DNA from: Candidatus Nitrosocosmicus sp.
GTDB taxonomy: Archaea; Thermoproteota; Nitrososphaeria; Nitrososphaerales; Nitrososphaeraceae
Length of the DNA stretch: 35,885 nucleotides
Direction: 5' to 3'
Assembly (NCBI GenBank): GCA_031177355.1
Contig: JAPSGR010000015.1
Span: forward strand, 4,873 to 40,757
How positions within the stretch are numbered: the first letter of the stretch is position 1; each line of letters starts with the position of its first letter. Shown here in pieces: positions 16,399-24,161 of this stretch. The position numbers and the translations under genes are program-made. Under the pieces are notes generated by a model. It made no database searches. It had not been told where the DNA came from and was given only the letters and a program-made list of their open reading frames with translations.

Positions 16399-16670
16399 CT
16401 AATCCGGTTTTAGTCAATGCCCACATGACTATGGAAATTTGAAATGTTAATCCCCATACAACAAGCAAAATCAAGACAATTTATAAATGAAATAATTTCA
16501 AGAGAATTACCAATTAAGGTCGGATCACCACCAATCAAACTTTATTTGCATGTGTATAATAAATTCTGATTTCGGATATCATAGCATATTTTATTAAACG
16601 ACCAATTCATTTCCTAATGACAAATGTCTAAATACATCAAAGGTGCTCTAAATCCTTAGACATATTAAGG
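16399..16670. other. intergenic upstream of moaA
   Basis: Contains a plus-strand 43-codon ATG frame (16444-16575, including FINEIISRELPIKVGSPPIK) that reads like protein but has no known family; I do not call it a gene. A TATA-like GTCTAAATAC lies at 16626-16635, 40 nt before the moaA GTG. Confidence 0.35.
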
Positions 16671-17675
16671 GTGCCAACGTCGAAAAATGACTTAAGGGAT
16701 AGTTTTGGAAGAATTGCAAAAAAACTCAGAATTTCTGTTACTGATAGGTGTAATATGAGATGCATTTATTGTATGCCCTATAACAATACCAACTGGCTAA
16801 ACCAACAAAATCTACTCAGCTTTGATCAAATTAGTCACTTGGTAAAAATTTTCGCATCACTTGGGATCGAAAATATAAAGATTACTGGAGGTGAGCCTTT
16901 GGTTCGCAACAATCTGACACTTCTCATAAAATCCCTTTCATCAATTAATGGGATAAAGTCCATAAGCATGACAACTAATGGACTATTGTTAAAAGATAAA
17001 GTAATAGATTTAAAAGAGTCTGGGTTAGACGGCATTAACATTAGTTTAGACACATTTGATCCTATTCGATTCAAGGCAATGAGTGGGATCGATGGTTTAG
17101 ATACTGTGATGGAATCTATCAAAATGACTATCCATCAAGATATACGCGTAAAAATTAATACCGTTGTTATAAAAGGATGGAATGACGATGAGATACCCCA
17201 ATTTGTAAAATTTTCAAAGGAAACGGGCTGTCCTGTTAAATTCATAGAATTCATGCCTCTTGACGGAACTGGAATTTGGTCAAAGGATCTAGTAGTAAGC
17301 AAAGACGAAATGATTGAAAAGATCAACAATGATTTTGGTAGATTAAATTCAATAGCCAATGATAAAGCCGATCCAGCGAGGTTATATAATTTTGAAGACG
17401 GTGTAGGAACAATAGGATTTATACCATCCATAACAAAACCATTTTGTCAAGACTGCGATAGAGTTAGAATAACTGCAGATGGTAATCTCTATACCTGTTT
17501 GTTTGAAAAGAAAAGCTATAACTTGAGACAGTTACTAGATGAGGGCAGGTCAGATGAGTATATAAGTAAATATCTTCGTGAATGTGTAACTAAAAAACCC
17601 GAAGGAATAATTAAGATTATCAAAAATCATTCTTTAAAACCTAATTTAAATAATATGTATACCATAGGGGGCTAA
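16671..17675 (+). CDS. moaA: GTP 3',8-cyclase (molybdenum cofactor step 1)
   Basis: The 334-residue radical-SAM enzyme rearranges GTP to 3',8-cyclo-GTP, which MoaC turns into cPMP. The N-terminal [4Fe-4S] cluster motif is C27-x3-C31-x2-C34 (CNMRCIYC). TGGEPL (72-77) is the SAM-binding GGE motif. The C-terminal cluster ligands are C259, C262 and C276 (FCQDCDRVRITADG then TCLF). The protein ends in the GG dipeptide needed for activity (IGG at the C-terminus). Length is normal for the family. GTG start; the leader carries TTAAGG just before it. moaCB follows 238 bp downstream on the same strand but has its own TATA box. Confidence 0.96.
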   Translation: MPTSKNDLRDSFGRIAKKLRISVTDRCNMRCIYCMPYNNTNWLNQQNLLSFDQISHLVKIFASLGIENIKITGGEPLVRNNLTLLIKSLSSINGIKSISMTTNGLLLKDKVIDLKESGLDGINISLDTFDPIRFKAMSGIDGLDTVMESIKMTIHQDIRVKINTVVIKGWNDDEIPQFVKFSKETGCPVKFIEFMPLDGTGIWSKDLVVSKDEMIEKINNDFGRLNSIANDKADPARLYNFEDGVGTIGFIPSITKPFCQDCDRVRITADGNLYTCLFEKKSYNLRQLLDEGRSDEYISKYLRECVTKKPEGIIKIIKNHSLKPNLNNMYTIGG

Positions 17676-17856
17676 AAAATATTAAAGCTAGACAATTTAT
17701 ATCTGCGCCTAGGTCAAAAATAAAATAATGCAAAGTTGTTGTTGCTATGCAATTCTTTGACCATGGTATAATTGAAAATAAAATTATTTAAGGATTCTAA
17801 TCTAATATATGATCAGGTTATGAAGTTTCATAATAAATTTCTTTCATGTCGTTAAA

Positions 17857-17880
17857 ATGGGATTTAACAGGATATCCCAT
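17857..17880. promoter_or_regulatory. inverted repeat abutting the moaCB TATA box (candidate operator)
   Basis: ATGGGAT (17857-17863) and ATCCCAT (17874-17880) form perfect 7-bp arms with a 10-bp spacer, ending exactly where the TATA element begins. A regulator bound here would overlap the BRE and affect TFB/TBP loading. No binding protein is known from the sequence. Confidence 0.45.
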
Positions 17881-17890
17881 CTTAAATACG
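17881..17890 (+). promoter_or_regulatory. TATA box of moaCB
   Basis: CTTAAATACG centred 28 nt upstream of the ATG at 17914, fitting a leaderless transcript. Confidence 0.55.
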
Positions 17891-17913
17891 TACTTTGTAT
17901 TAACTGATTTATA

Positions 17914-18846
17914 ATGGGCATGATAGACGTTGGTGACAAACCAGAGTCACTCAGAATAGCAACAGCTCAGGCTCTTTTAATTTTTGATCACAGTATTTTT
18001 GATTCAATAAAAAAAGGAGACTCGCCAAAGGGTAATATTTTTGAAATAGCAAAGGTAGCCGGCACTATGGGTGCAAAAAGAACTTCGGATTTAATTCCAT
18101 ACTGTCATCCTATACCTATTGACGACATTAAGGTAGAGGTGATTATAGAATCGGATTGTATCAGAATTGAGGTAAAGGTAAAGAGCATATGGAATACGGG
18201 AGTGGAGATGGAAGCGTTGACCGGAGCGTCCATTGCTGCATTATCGGTTTATGATATTCTTAAACCTTTGGATCACTCATTGTATATTAGCAGTATCAAA
18301 CTTCTACAAAAGAAGGGTGGTATTGGCGATTTTAAAGAAGAATTTAAAGAAAACCTTTATGCGGTCGTGTTGACTATAAGCGACTCTAGGGATAAGAACC
18401 AAGATAAATCAGGCGAGTTAATAATTGAAACATTAAAGAAGTATGGTTTTACCATTGTTGATTACAAAATTATCCCAGATGAAAGAGAGATAATAGAAAA
18501 TGAATTGATAATATATTCTGATAAAAAAAACGTCAATATTATCATAACTACTGGTGGAACAGGAGCTGGTCCACGTGACGTTACTCCAGAAGCTACAAGG
18601 AAGACATTGGACAAAGAACTATTAGGCATTGTCGAAAATTTAAGATACTATGGTCAAAGAAGGACTCCTCTATCAATGTTATCACGAGGAGTTGCAGGAA
18701 TTAGAGGAAGTACTATAATAGTTAACATGCCCGGGAGTGTTACTGCGGTTTCACAGTCTATAAATGCTTTATTCCCGGGTATTATGCATGTTTTCAAAGT
18801 TATTTCAGGACATACTCATCACCATCAGCATCAAGATGTAAGATGA
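17914..18846 (+). CDS. moaCB: MoaC-MoaB fusion: cPMP synthase / molybdopterin adenylyltransferase
   Basis: The 310-residue protein fuses two cofactor enzymes. Residues 3-140 are MoaC (MIDVGDKPESLRIATAQA; AKRTSDLIPYCHPIPI; MEALTGASIAALSVYDILK), which converts 3',8-cyclo-GTP to cPMP. Residues 147-300 are MoaB/MogA (SDSR at 156-159, TTGGTGAGPRDVTPEAT at 212-228, MPGSV at 272-276), which adenylylates molybdopterin before metal insertion. The C-terminus is His-rich (HTHHHQHQ). The N-terminal MoaC segment is short but has the start of the known fold. The fusion joins an early and a late step of the pathway. The ATG has a TATA box 28 nt upstream next to an inverted repeat. moeA converges from the other strand with a 9-bp gap. 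Confidence 0.94.
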   Translation: MGMIDVGDKPESLRIATAQALLIFDHSIFDSIKKGDSPKGNIFEIAKVAGTMGAKRTSDLIPYCHPIPIDDIKVEVIIESDCIRIEVKVKSIWNTGVEMEALTGASIAALSVYDILKPLDHSLYISSIKLLQKKGGIGDFKEEFKENLYAVVLTISDSRDKNQDKSGELIIETLKKYGFTIVDYKIIPDEREIIENELIIYSDKKNVNIIITTGGTGAGPRDVTPEATRKTLDKELLGIVENLRYYGQRRTPLSMLSRGVAGIRGSTIIVNMPGSVTAVSQSINALFPGIMHVFKVISGHTHHHQHQDVR

Positions 18847-18855
18847 ATAAAAATA

Positions 18856-20166
18856 CTACTCGATAATCTGAAAGTCATTAATATAAGAGAATCCTGGCAG
18901 GAGGTGGACCTGTACGATATCTCCTTTAAATAATTCATATACCTTCTCAGAAATAACCACAAATCCGTTAGCTTCTGACAGAATGGAAATACTCTGTGTT
19001 TCCCCAATTATTGGTCGGGCAATGAAAATAGCTTTAGATTTTACTTTTAAGAGTTTTATATATAATATTTTTTTAAAAGTGCGAAACTTTTTTCGAGCTA
19101 CCCAATCTTGATCTAGTACTGCAGAAAGAGTAAAATTGGCAGTGTTATTTCTACCAGAAAGTAACGAAATTATAGGTCGAGCAAACACAATAAATGCATT
19201 CAAGGCTCCCTGGACCGGCCCAGGTAGTACTATTATAGGTTTTTCATAAAGTGTAGCAATCCCTGCTACCCGCCCGCGGTCTAATTTAACTCTATTAGCA
19301 ATCATCCCAGGAGAACCTATTTGGTTTATGGTTGATTTTACAATATCGTATTCACCAGCTGAAGTTCCCCCAATTGTTAAAAGCAAATCAGAGGTTCTTA
19401 ATCCCTTAATAATTTTCTGTCTCAAAATATTAATATTGTCAGGGGTAATACCCATATCAAAAGGAATTCCACCTAATTCTTTTATTAAATAAGAGAGAAT
19501 ATGGCTATTAGTATTGACTATTTTTGTTTGATAATTGTTACTATTATTTGCTTCCTCTATATCATCAGTAAGTTCACTGCCTGTAGGAATTATAGTTATG
19601 ATTGGTTTTTTGTAGACAGAGACTCTGCTCATTTGCAATGTAGCCAACAATCCTATATGCTGCGCTCGAATCACTTGTCCCTTATTCATAACTTTTTTAC
19701 CTTTTTTGATATCAGATCCAGCCATATATACAAAACTTCCTCTAGTTAACGACTTTGTAATTTTTATGTTAATATTATTATCCACAATCACCACATCTTC
19801 AATTGGAATCACAGTATCCGATCCAGAAGGAATGTTAGCTCCTGTATGAATTCTATGAGCTTCTCCTTTCTTGTGATAAAGATGTTTGAAGGATTTTCCC
19901 AAGACAGATTCATAATTTGAAACTTTTAGAAAGATAGGAGTATCTGAAGAAGCGTTAGCAACATCCACAGATCTAATGGCAAAACCATCCATATGAGAGG
20001 TATTATAACTCGGCACGTTTCTGGTGGATACAATATCACGTTCTAATACCCTTCCAAACGCCTCATATACGGAAATAAGTTCTGTTTTCTTAGATATCTT
20101 TATATTTTTGCAAAGAATCTTAATGGATTTATCTACAGAAATATATGAATCAGAATTATTAGACAT
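18856..20166 (-). CDS. moeA: molybdopterin molybdenumtransferase
   Basis: The 436-residue MoeA inserts molybdate into adenylylated molybdopterin made by the MoaB domain of the convergent gene. Recognisable parts are PSYNTSHMDGFAI (52-64) with the conserved Asp, HTGANIPSGSDTVIPIED, ITIIPTGSEL (190-199), TIGGTSAGEYD (264-274) of the MPT-binding domain, and a C-terminal barrel domain from about 345. The usual LPGNPVSA reads LPGPVQGA (314-321), so the conserved Asn is absent, a variant possibly typical of an archaeal subgroup. ATG start; CTTAATACT about 27 nt upstream could be its TATA box, so it may be transcribed separately from moaDE, which end 92 bp upstream. Confidence 0.94.
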   Translation of the reverse strand: MSNNSDSYISVDKSIKILCKNIKISKKTELISVYEAFGRVLERDIVSTRNVPSYNTSHMDGFAIRSVDVANASSDTPIFLKVSNYESVLGKSFKHLYHKKGEAHRIHTGANIPSGSDTVIPIEDVVIVDNNINIKITKSLTRGSFVYMAGSDIKKGKKVMNKGQVIRAQHIGLLATLQMSRVSVYKKPIITIIPTGSELTDDIEEANNSNNYQTKIVNTNSHILSYLIKELGGIPFDMGITPDNINILRQKIIKGLRTSDLLLTIGGTSAGEYDIVKSTINQIGSPGMIANRVKLDRGRVAGIATLYEKPIIVLPGPVQGALNAFIVFARPIISLLSGRNNTANFTLSAVLDQDWVARKKFRTFKKILYIKLLKVKSKAIFIARPIIGETQSISILSEANGFVVISEKVYELFKGDIVQVHLLPGFSYINDFQIIE

Positions 20167-20258
20167 AGTTGTTGTTTTATGAAAATAAGGAGTATTAAGT
20201 CTGCTCGTCTAATTGAAAATGAAAGGTAGATGCCTTGACAAAAAAAGGAATTACGCTA

Positions 20259-20792
20259 TCAACCACCTTCTCTAATGAGATTGCCGTCAACCCACTCCTC
20301 CTTATTATTTTGTAATAGTTCCTTTTTCCATATTGGAACCTCCTGTTTTATGGCTGCTAAAATAAACTCGCAAGCTTCAAAGGCATCCTTGCTGTGCGGA
20401 GTTGAAAGTGCTATTATAATACTAGGGCTACCTAATTTAATACGGCCGATCCTATGTACAATGCGAATTTTTTTTATGTTCCATCTCTCTTTTGCTCTCC
20501 CCTCGATATTTTTAATGCGCTCTTCGGTCATTTTTACATATGATTCATAAAACATCTCTTTTACCAAACCATTCTTACCATGATTTCTGACAGAGCCAAC
20601 AAAAACAACAGTTGCACCAGATTGACCTTTTTTGTCATTTAATGAGTTCATTATTTCGCAAGTATTGATTTCAGATGTAGTAATTCGCTTATTGTTTGAA
20701 CCAAGGATTCTATTATCATCATCATCTGCTTGAGAATGTTTAACTAGATTCTTTTTTACCTTGGATTTCCCAGATAAATTAAACGAAGTCAA
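20259..20792 (-). CDS. moaE: molybdopterin synthase catalytic subunit
   Basis: The 177-residue MoaE transfers sulfur from the MoaD thiocarboxylate to cPMP to make molybdopterin. Family signatures are FVGSVRNHGKNG (64-75), YESYVKM, HRIGRIKLGSPS (113-124), STPHSKDAFEAC (130-141) and IKQEVPIWKKE (148-158), which includes the catalytic lysines (K149 and K156). WVDG closes the domain. Residues 1-40 form a basic and acidic N-terminal extension longer than the bacterial enzyme. It lies 3 bp downstream of moaD on the same strand, so the two subunits are almost certainly co-transcribed. Confidence 0.95.
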   Translation of the reverse strand: MTSFNLSGKSKVKKNLVKHSQADDDDNRILGSNNKRITTSEINTCEIMNSLNDKKGQSGATVVFVGSVRNHGKNGLVKEMFYESYVKMTEERIKNIEGRAKERWNIKKIRIVHRIGRIKLGSPSIIIALSTPHSKDAFEACEFILAAIKQEVPIWKKELLQNNKEEWVDGNLIREGG

Positions 20793-20795
20793 AGT

Positions 20796-21050
20796 TTAAC
20801 CACCGGATATTGGAGGTAAGAACGCTACCTCATCTTCATCTCTTAAAATAGTATCTGGATTCAAAAGTTGATAATTTACAGATGTTTTAAAATTCTTAAC
20901 ATTACTTAATTCAGGATGCCTAGTATGAATTATCTTTATCAGATCCCTCAAAGAAACATTGGGAGATAATTCGAATGTTTCTCTTTTTATTTTGGTTGCT
21001 TCTCGGATTTGAGCAAAGTAAAGTACTGTGATATGCACCTTTGAAGCCAT
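20796..21050 (-). CDS. moaD: molybdopterin synthase sulfur carrier subunit
   Basis: The 84-residue ubiquitin-fold protein carries the sulfur on its C-terminal Gly-Gly (DEVAFLPPISGG), the thiocarboxylated end that inserts into MoaE. The rest fits the beta-grasp fold (VHITVLYFAQIREAT, then LSPNVSLRDLIKIIHTRHPE). Length is normal for MoaD. The stop codon is 3 bp before the moaE start, forming a tight pair. The ATG has CTTAAATATTAG (21072-21083) about 28 nt upstream, so this is the probable promoter of a leaderless moaDE mRNA. It needs an E1-like activator (MoeB type), which is not in the window. Confidence 0.95.
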   Translation of the reverse strand: MASKVHITVLYFAQIREATKIKRETFELSPNVSLRDLIKIIHTRHPELSNVKNFKTSVNYQLLNPDTILRDEDEVAFLPPISGG

Positions 21051-21071
21051 TTAAGGATCATAAAAAAGTTC

Positions 21072-21083
21072 TAATATTTAAGA
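21072..21083 (-). promoter_or_regulatory. TATA box of moaDE
   Basis: CTTAAATATTAG on the minus strand, centred about 28 nt upstream of the moaD ATG and just past the stop of the preceding gene. Confidence 0.55.
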
Positions 21084-21104
21084 TAATAATGACAAAATTG
21101 GGAA

Positions 21105-21524
21105 TTAAATCAAGAGCCTATCTATCTCCTTCTCAATTTCCTTTAGAATATAGTCAAGTTCCTTTTTCAAACTATTTAATGCATTAATTGAAAGAGTGTT
21201 TATTTCCACATCATTGTAATAAAACCTTTGCGAGCCAACTGGAGAGTCAGGTAAATCGATTCTAAACATCGGACCTTGTTTGGCAATACTAGAAGATTTT
21301 CCTTCGGGTTTGCTTTTCGTCTTGATCCCACTAAAAGAAAGCTTATCATCATTTGTACTATCAGGATTGTTCGAATTGGGAAATATGTTTATCTCTGAGG
21401 AGTAAACTGAAATTTTGTTAAAATCAATATCTAACGCTTGCTTTATCTCCGAAATAAGTTTCTGTCGTTGATTATAGTTTTTATTAATTTTCTTATTTAT
21501 TCTGTTTCTTAAATCCTTCAACAA
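21105..21524 (-). CDS. hypothetical protein upstream of moaD
   Basis: The 139 residues are unrecognised. Residues 1-35 and 105-139 are helical and charged, the latter with a coiled-coil pattern (LNSLKKELDYILKEIEKEID). The centre (50-85) is Ser/Asn/Lys-rich and probably disordered, followed by GPMFRIDLPDSPVGSQRFYY. There is no membrane segment. The start is a TTG, directly followed by another. A TATA-like CTTTTTATAT lies only about 7 nt upstream, so the true start is uncertain. It lies 54 bp upstream of moaD on the same strand; a link to cofactor synthesis is suggested only by position. Confidence 0.55.
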   Translation of the reverse strand: MLKDLRNRINKKINKNYNQRQKLISEIKQALDIDFNKISVYSSEINIFPNSNNPDSTNDDKLSFSGIKTKSKPEGKSSSIAKQGPMFRIDLPDSPVGSQRFYYNDVEINTLSINALNSLKKELDYILKEIEKEIDRLLI

Positions 21525-21857
21525 AATATAAAAAGATGGGAGATTTGTTATAAACTTTTAATATTATAGAAAATGCTGATAGGTACATATTTCTAACGGG
21601 CGCTGTTTTGGATTAGATTATTCTTTGTTAAGAAGGACATCATATTGTCATCTTTATTCCCTCTTACATCCGATCTCAAAAAACCATAATAAGGGAGTGA
21701 GCTATAACATAAAAAACAATCAGTTAAGATCATCAATTCAAAAACTAGATTCGTCACTTCATACAAAATAGGTGAAAAAAATAAAAGAACCATATACAAA
21801 TACGCTTGAAACTGGTATATCCGTAGTATATCTTTATACAATTCTAGTAGTCGAATA
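21525..21857. other. intergenic between wtpC-like gene and hypothetical gene
   Basis: A minus-strand frame from TTG at 21841 to 21593 (82 codons, hydrophobic then polar) is possible but unsupported by any family or a clear promoter. I see no other content. Confidence 0.35.
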
Positions 21858-23012
21858 TCAGGGATTCGTTAAAATATTGCCCCCGTTCTTCTCTTCCTTC
21901 ACATCGTAATATGGCATAGGCTCGTTGCGGATTACATGAGGTGTTGTTGCTTTGAAAATAGCGTTGATAATTTGACCTTCTTTTAGTCTCAAATAATTTT
22001 TTGATTCAACTGTGATTTTCGATCTCAAAAGGAAACTTTGAGATGCTAATTGAACATCGATAACACCTATTTTATCTGACACGGAATTTTCCATCTTTAC
22101 TATCATCAACTTCATGCTGTTTCTTGCACTAGTTTTGATCATATCTAAGGTCAGAATAATATCTTCAGGTTTAATCATAATACCAACCACAGAACCAATT
22201 GGAAACTCCCCAAGAATTTCAATTTTATGCTCCCCAGCTAAAAAAGTAGCAAGTCCTTGTTTTGATTCAATTACTCTCCCCTCTAGATAGTTATGATCAT
22301 TCTGAAATACTTCATACATAGGATTCTCAATATCAGATACATTATTGTTTTTTAATGACAACAGAGTTTTTAGAGTGTCAGACTTTATAATTAGCCCGTC
22401 CTTTAGTATCGCTACGGAGTCAGCCAAGGCATACACATCATCTTCAAAATGTGTGACATACAATCCCAAAATTTTTTTTTCCTTAAGTAATCGTCGAAGA
22501 TCCATCCTTAATTTAATTCGAGTCATGTTGTCAAGGTGAGCTAAAGGTTCATCCATTAGCATTATTTTTGGTTCTAATACAAGCATTCGAGCCAAAGCGA
22601 CTTTTTGCATTTCACCCCCACTTAACATATCTATAGATTTATCCAAAAGATGAGCTAATTCGAAAGCTTCTACAAGTGATCTAATTTTTAATTCTAAATC
22701 TTTCTCGACTCGTTTCTTTAATCCAAATACTATATTTTTGTATACGTTCATGTGAGGAAATAAACTGGGCTTTTGAGTCAGGTAGCCTATTTTTCGAGAT
22801 TCTATTGGTAATCTGGTAATGTCAATGTCGTCAACATAAATGGAGCCAGTATCAGGCTTAATTAACCCTGTAGTTATATTTAAAAGAGTAGACTTTCCGC
22901 TTCCTGTTGCACCAATCAGTACTAAAACTTGGTTATGATCCAAAGTTAGATTGATTGGTCCGAGCTTGAACCCTGGATAGATTTTGGTAACATTAACTAT
23001 TTTAAGATACAA
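21858..23012 (-). CDS. wtpC: ABC transporter ATPase, molybdate/tungstate type, with TOBE/MOP-like C-terminus
   Basis: The 384-residue ATPase powers oxyanion import. It has Walker A GATGSGKST (34-42), Q-loop Q80, the signature LSGGEMQKVALAR (130-142), Walker B IMLMDEP (150-156) and switch H188 (VTHFE). Residues from about 250 form regulatory beta domains of TOBE/MOP type, including a segment starting TSARN followed by beta strands (GVIDVQLASQSFLLRSKITV). Such domains bind molybdate or tungstate in ModC/WtpC proteins. The permease gene ends 3 bp upstream, so they form an operon. Adjacent cofactor genes support molybdate or tungstate as substrate rather than sulfate. The specific anion cannot be decided. 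Confidence 0.85.
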   Translation of the reverse strand: MYLKIVNVTKIYPGFKLGPINLTLDHNQVLVLIGATGSGKSTLLNITTGLIKPDTGSIYVDDIDITRLPIESRKIGYLTQKPSLFPHMNVYKNIVFGLKKRVEKDLELKIRSLVEAFELAHLLDKSIDMLSGGEMQKVALARMLVLEPKIMLMDEPLAHLDNMTRIKLRMDLRRLLKEKKILGLYVTHFEDDVYALADSVAILKDGLIIKSDTLKTLLSLKNNNVSDIENPMYEVFQNDHNYLEGRVIESKQGLATFLAGEHKIEILGEFPIGSVVGIMIKPEDIILTLDMIKTSARNSMKLMIVKMENSVSDKIGVIDVQLASQSFLLRSKITVESKNYLRLKEGQIINAIFKATTPHVIRNEPMPYYDVKEEKNGGNILTNP

Positions 23013-23015
23013 GGA

Positions 23016-23852
23016 TTAGTCATGCCTCCGGATATTATCAAAATTAAAGACTTGAGACCTACTTAAATTTCTCGTGTCAAACTTTTTGATTAGTGTGGTA
23101 TATACAACCACCAGTATCATTGATAGTATAATAGACAGGATTATACTGGGAATAGCATAAGATAGTCCCCCTATTGCATTGTCTTCATATATTTGAATTG
23201 ATAGAGTATGAGGATTATATGCCAGCATTAACGTTGCACCCAACTCTCCAATTGCTCTAACCCATGTCATTACGATACCTATTAAAATACCTTTTTTAGC
23301 AAGAGGAAGAGTGATTTGTACAAACACCTGCCAATTTCTCTTCCCAAGAATCCTAGCAATATTCTCCAAAGTCCTGTCAATTGTACCAAACGCAGCCATA
23401 CTCGTGAGAATCATAAATGGTGAAGCAACATACGTTTGGGCGAGTATGATACCTATAGTAGATTGCGTAAAATCGACCTCAGGAAAAAGGTTACTTATAC
23501 CGGAGTTGGGATTGAAAACTCCAAGAAGAAGAGCACCGCTAGCCAAAGGTGGAAGTACCAGCGGAATAATAACGATTATGAAGAGTAGTGACTTTCCAGG
23601 AAAATCGTACCTAGACAGAAAATAGGCTAAAGGAATACCAAACAATATGACTATCGCTGTTGAAATTGAGGCCGTAACTATGCTTAAAACGAGTGCATCA
23701 ACTAGTTCAGGTCTTTGTATTGATTTTATTGTATTTTCGATATCAATAAATATAACGATACTCGTAAAAGGATAAACTATATAGAGTAGACCTAAAGCAG
23801 ATACAAAGTAGATCAACAATTTAAAATTAAACAATTTAAGGAGGTCACCCAT
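23016..23852 (-). CDS. wtpB: ABC transporter permease, molybdate/tungstate type
   Basis: The 278-residue protein has about six transmembrane segments (first at about 12-34, others at 52-75, 90-112, 135-155, 190-210, 235-262). The EAA loop that docks on the ATPase is ENIARILGKRNWQVFVQITL, and GELGATLMLA matches ModB/WtpB/CysT permeases. It pairs with the ATPase 3 bp downstream. No intact substrate-binding protein gene is adjacent; the 23938-24132 segment could be what is left of one. It is an inner-membrane protein forming a homodimeric channel. Confidence 0.87.
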   Translation of the reverse strand: MGDLLKLFNFKLLIYFVSALGLLYIVYPFTSIVIFIDIENTIKSIQRPELVDALVLSIVTASISTAIVILFGIPLAYFLSRYDFPGKSLLFIIVIIPLVLPPLASGALLLGVFNPNSGISNLFPEVDFTQSTIGIILAQTYVASPFMILTSMAAFGTIDRTLENIARILGKRNWQVFVQITLPLAKKGILIGIVMTWVRAIGELGATLMLAYNPHTLSIQIYEDNAIGGLSYAIPSIILSIILSMILVVVYTTLIKKFDTRNLSRSQVFNFDNIRRHD

Positions 23853-23937
23853 AGTTATCTCTTTGATAAAGTTATCTTAATTGATAGCATTTATTATTAT
23901 CGGCAGAAATAGAACCACGTATTATTAAAAAGTTAAT

Positions 23938-24132
23938 TTAATATTGCAATAGAGAACTAGACGTTATTATATCTGGCGGATTTATTCCAAACACGAATAA
24001 ACTATTTGTTTTTTTATCCCAATCTTTTCTTGATATAACATCTGCTTTTTGGAACCATAATAGGAAGATTTTAAATAACAGTATTTTAGAACATGCTAGA
24101 TAATTGATATCAAACGAAAAATGATGGTGACG
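23938..24132 (-). pseudogene. possible remnant of a substrate-binding protein gene
   Basis: A 64-codon minus-strand frame bounded by stops, with no start codon, contains LWFQKADVISRKDWDKKTNS and then LFVFGINPPDII. It sits where a modA/wtpA gene would be expected, directly upstream of the permease. The GINPPD end vaguely recalls the C-terminal end of solute-binding proteins. The match is weak and the frame may be chance in AT-rich DNA. Confidence 0.25.
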
Positions 24133-24161
24133 TTATTTGTAACAAAATGCTTAGCCTTGGA

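Noticed and set aside
17710-17761. GGTCAAA / TTTGACC inverted repeat between moaA and moaCB
   Set aside because: The 38-bp spacer and lack of a T-run make a terminator or operator call weak.
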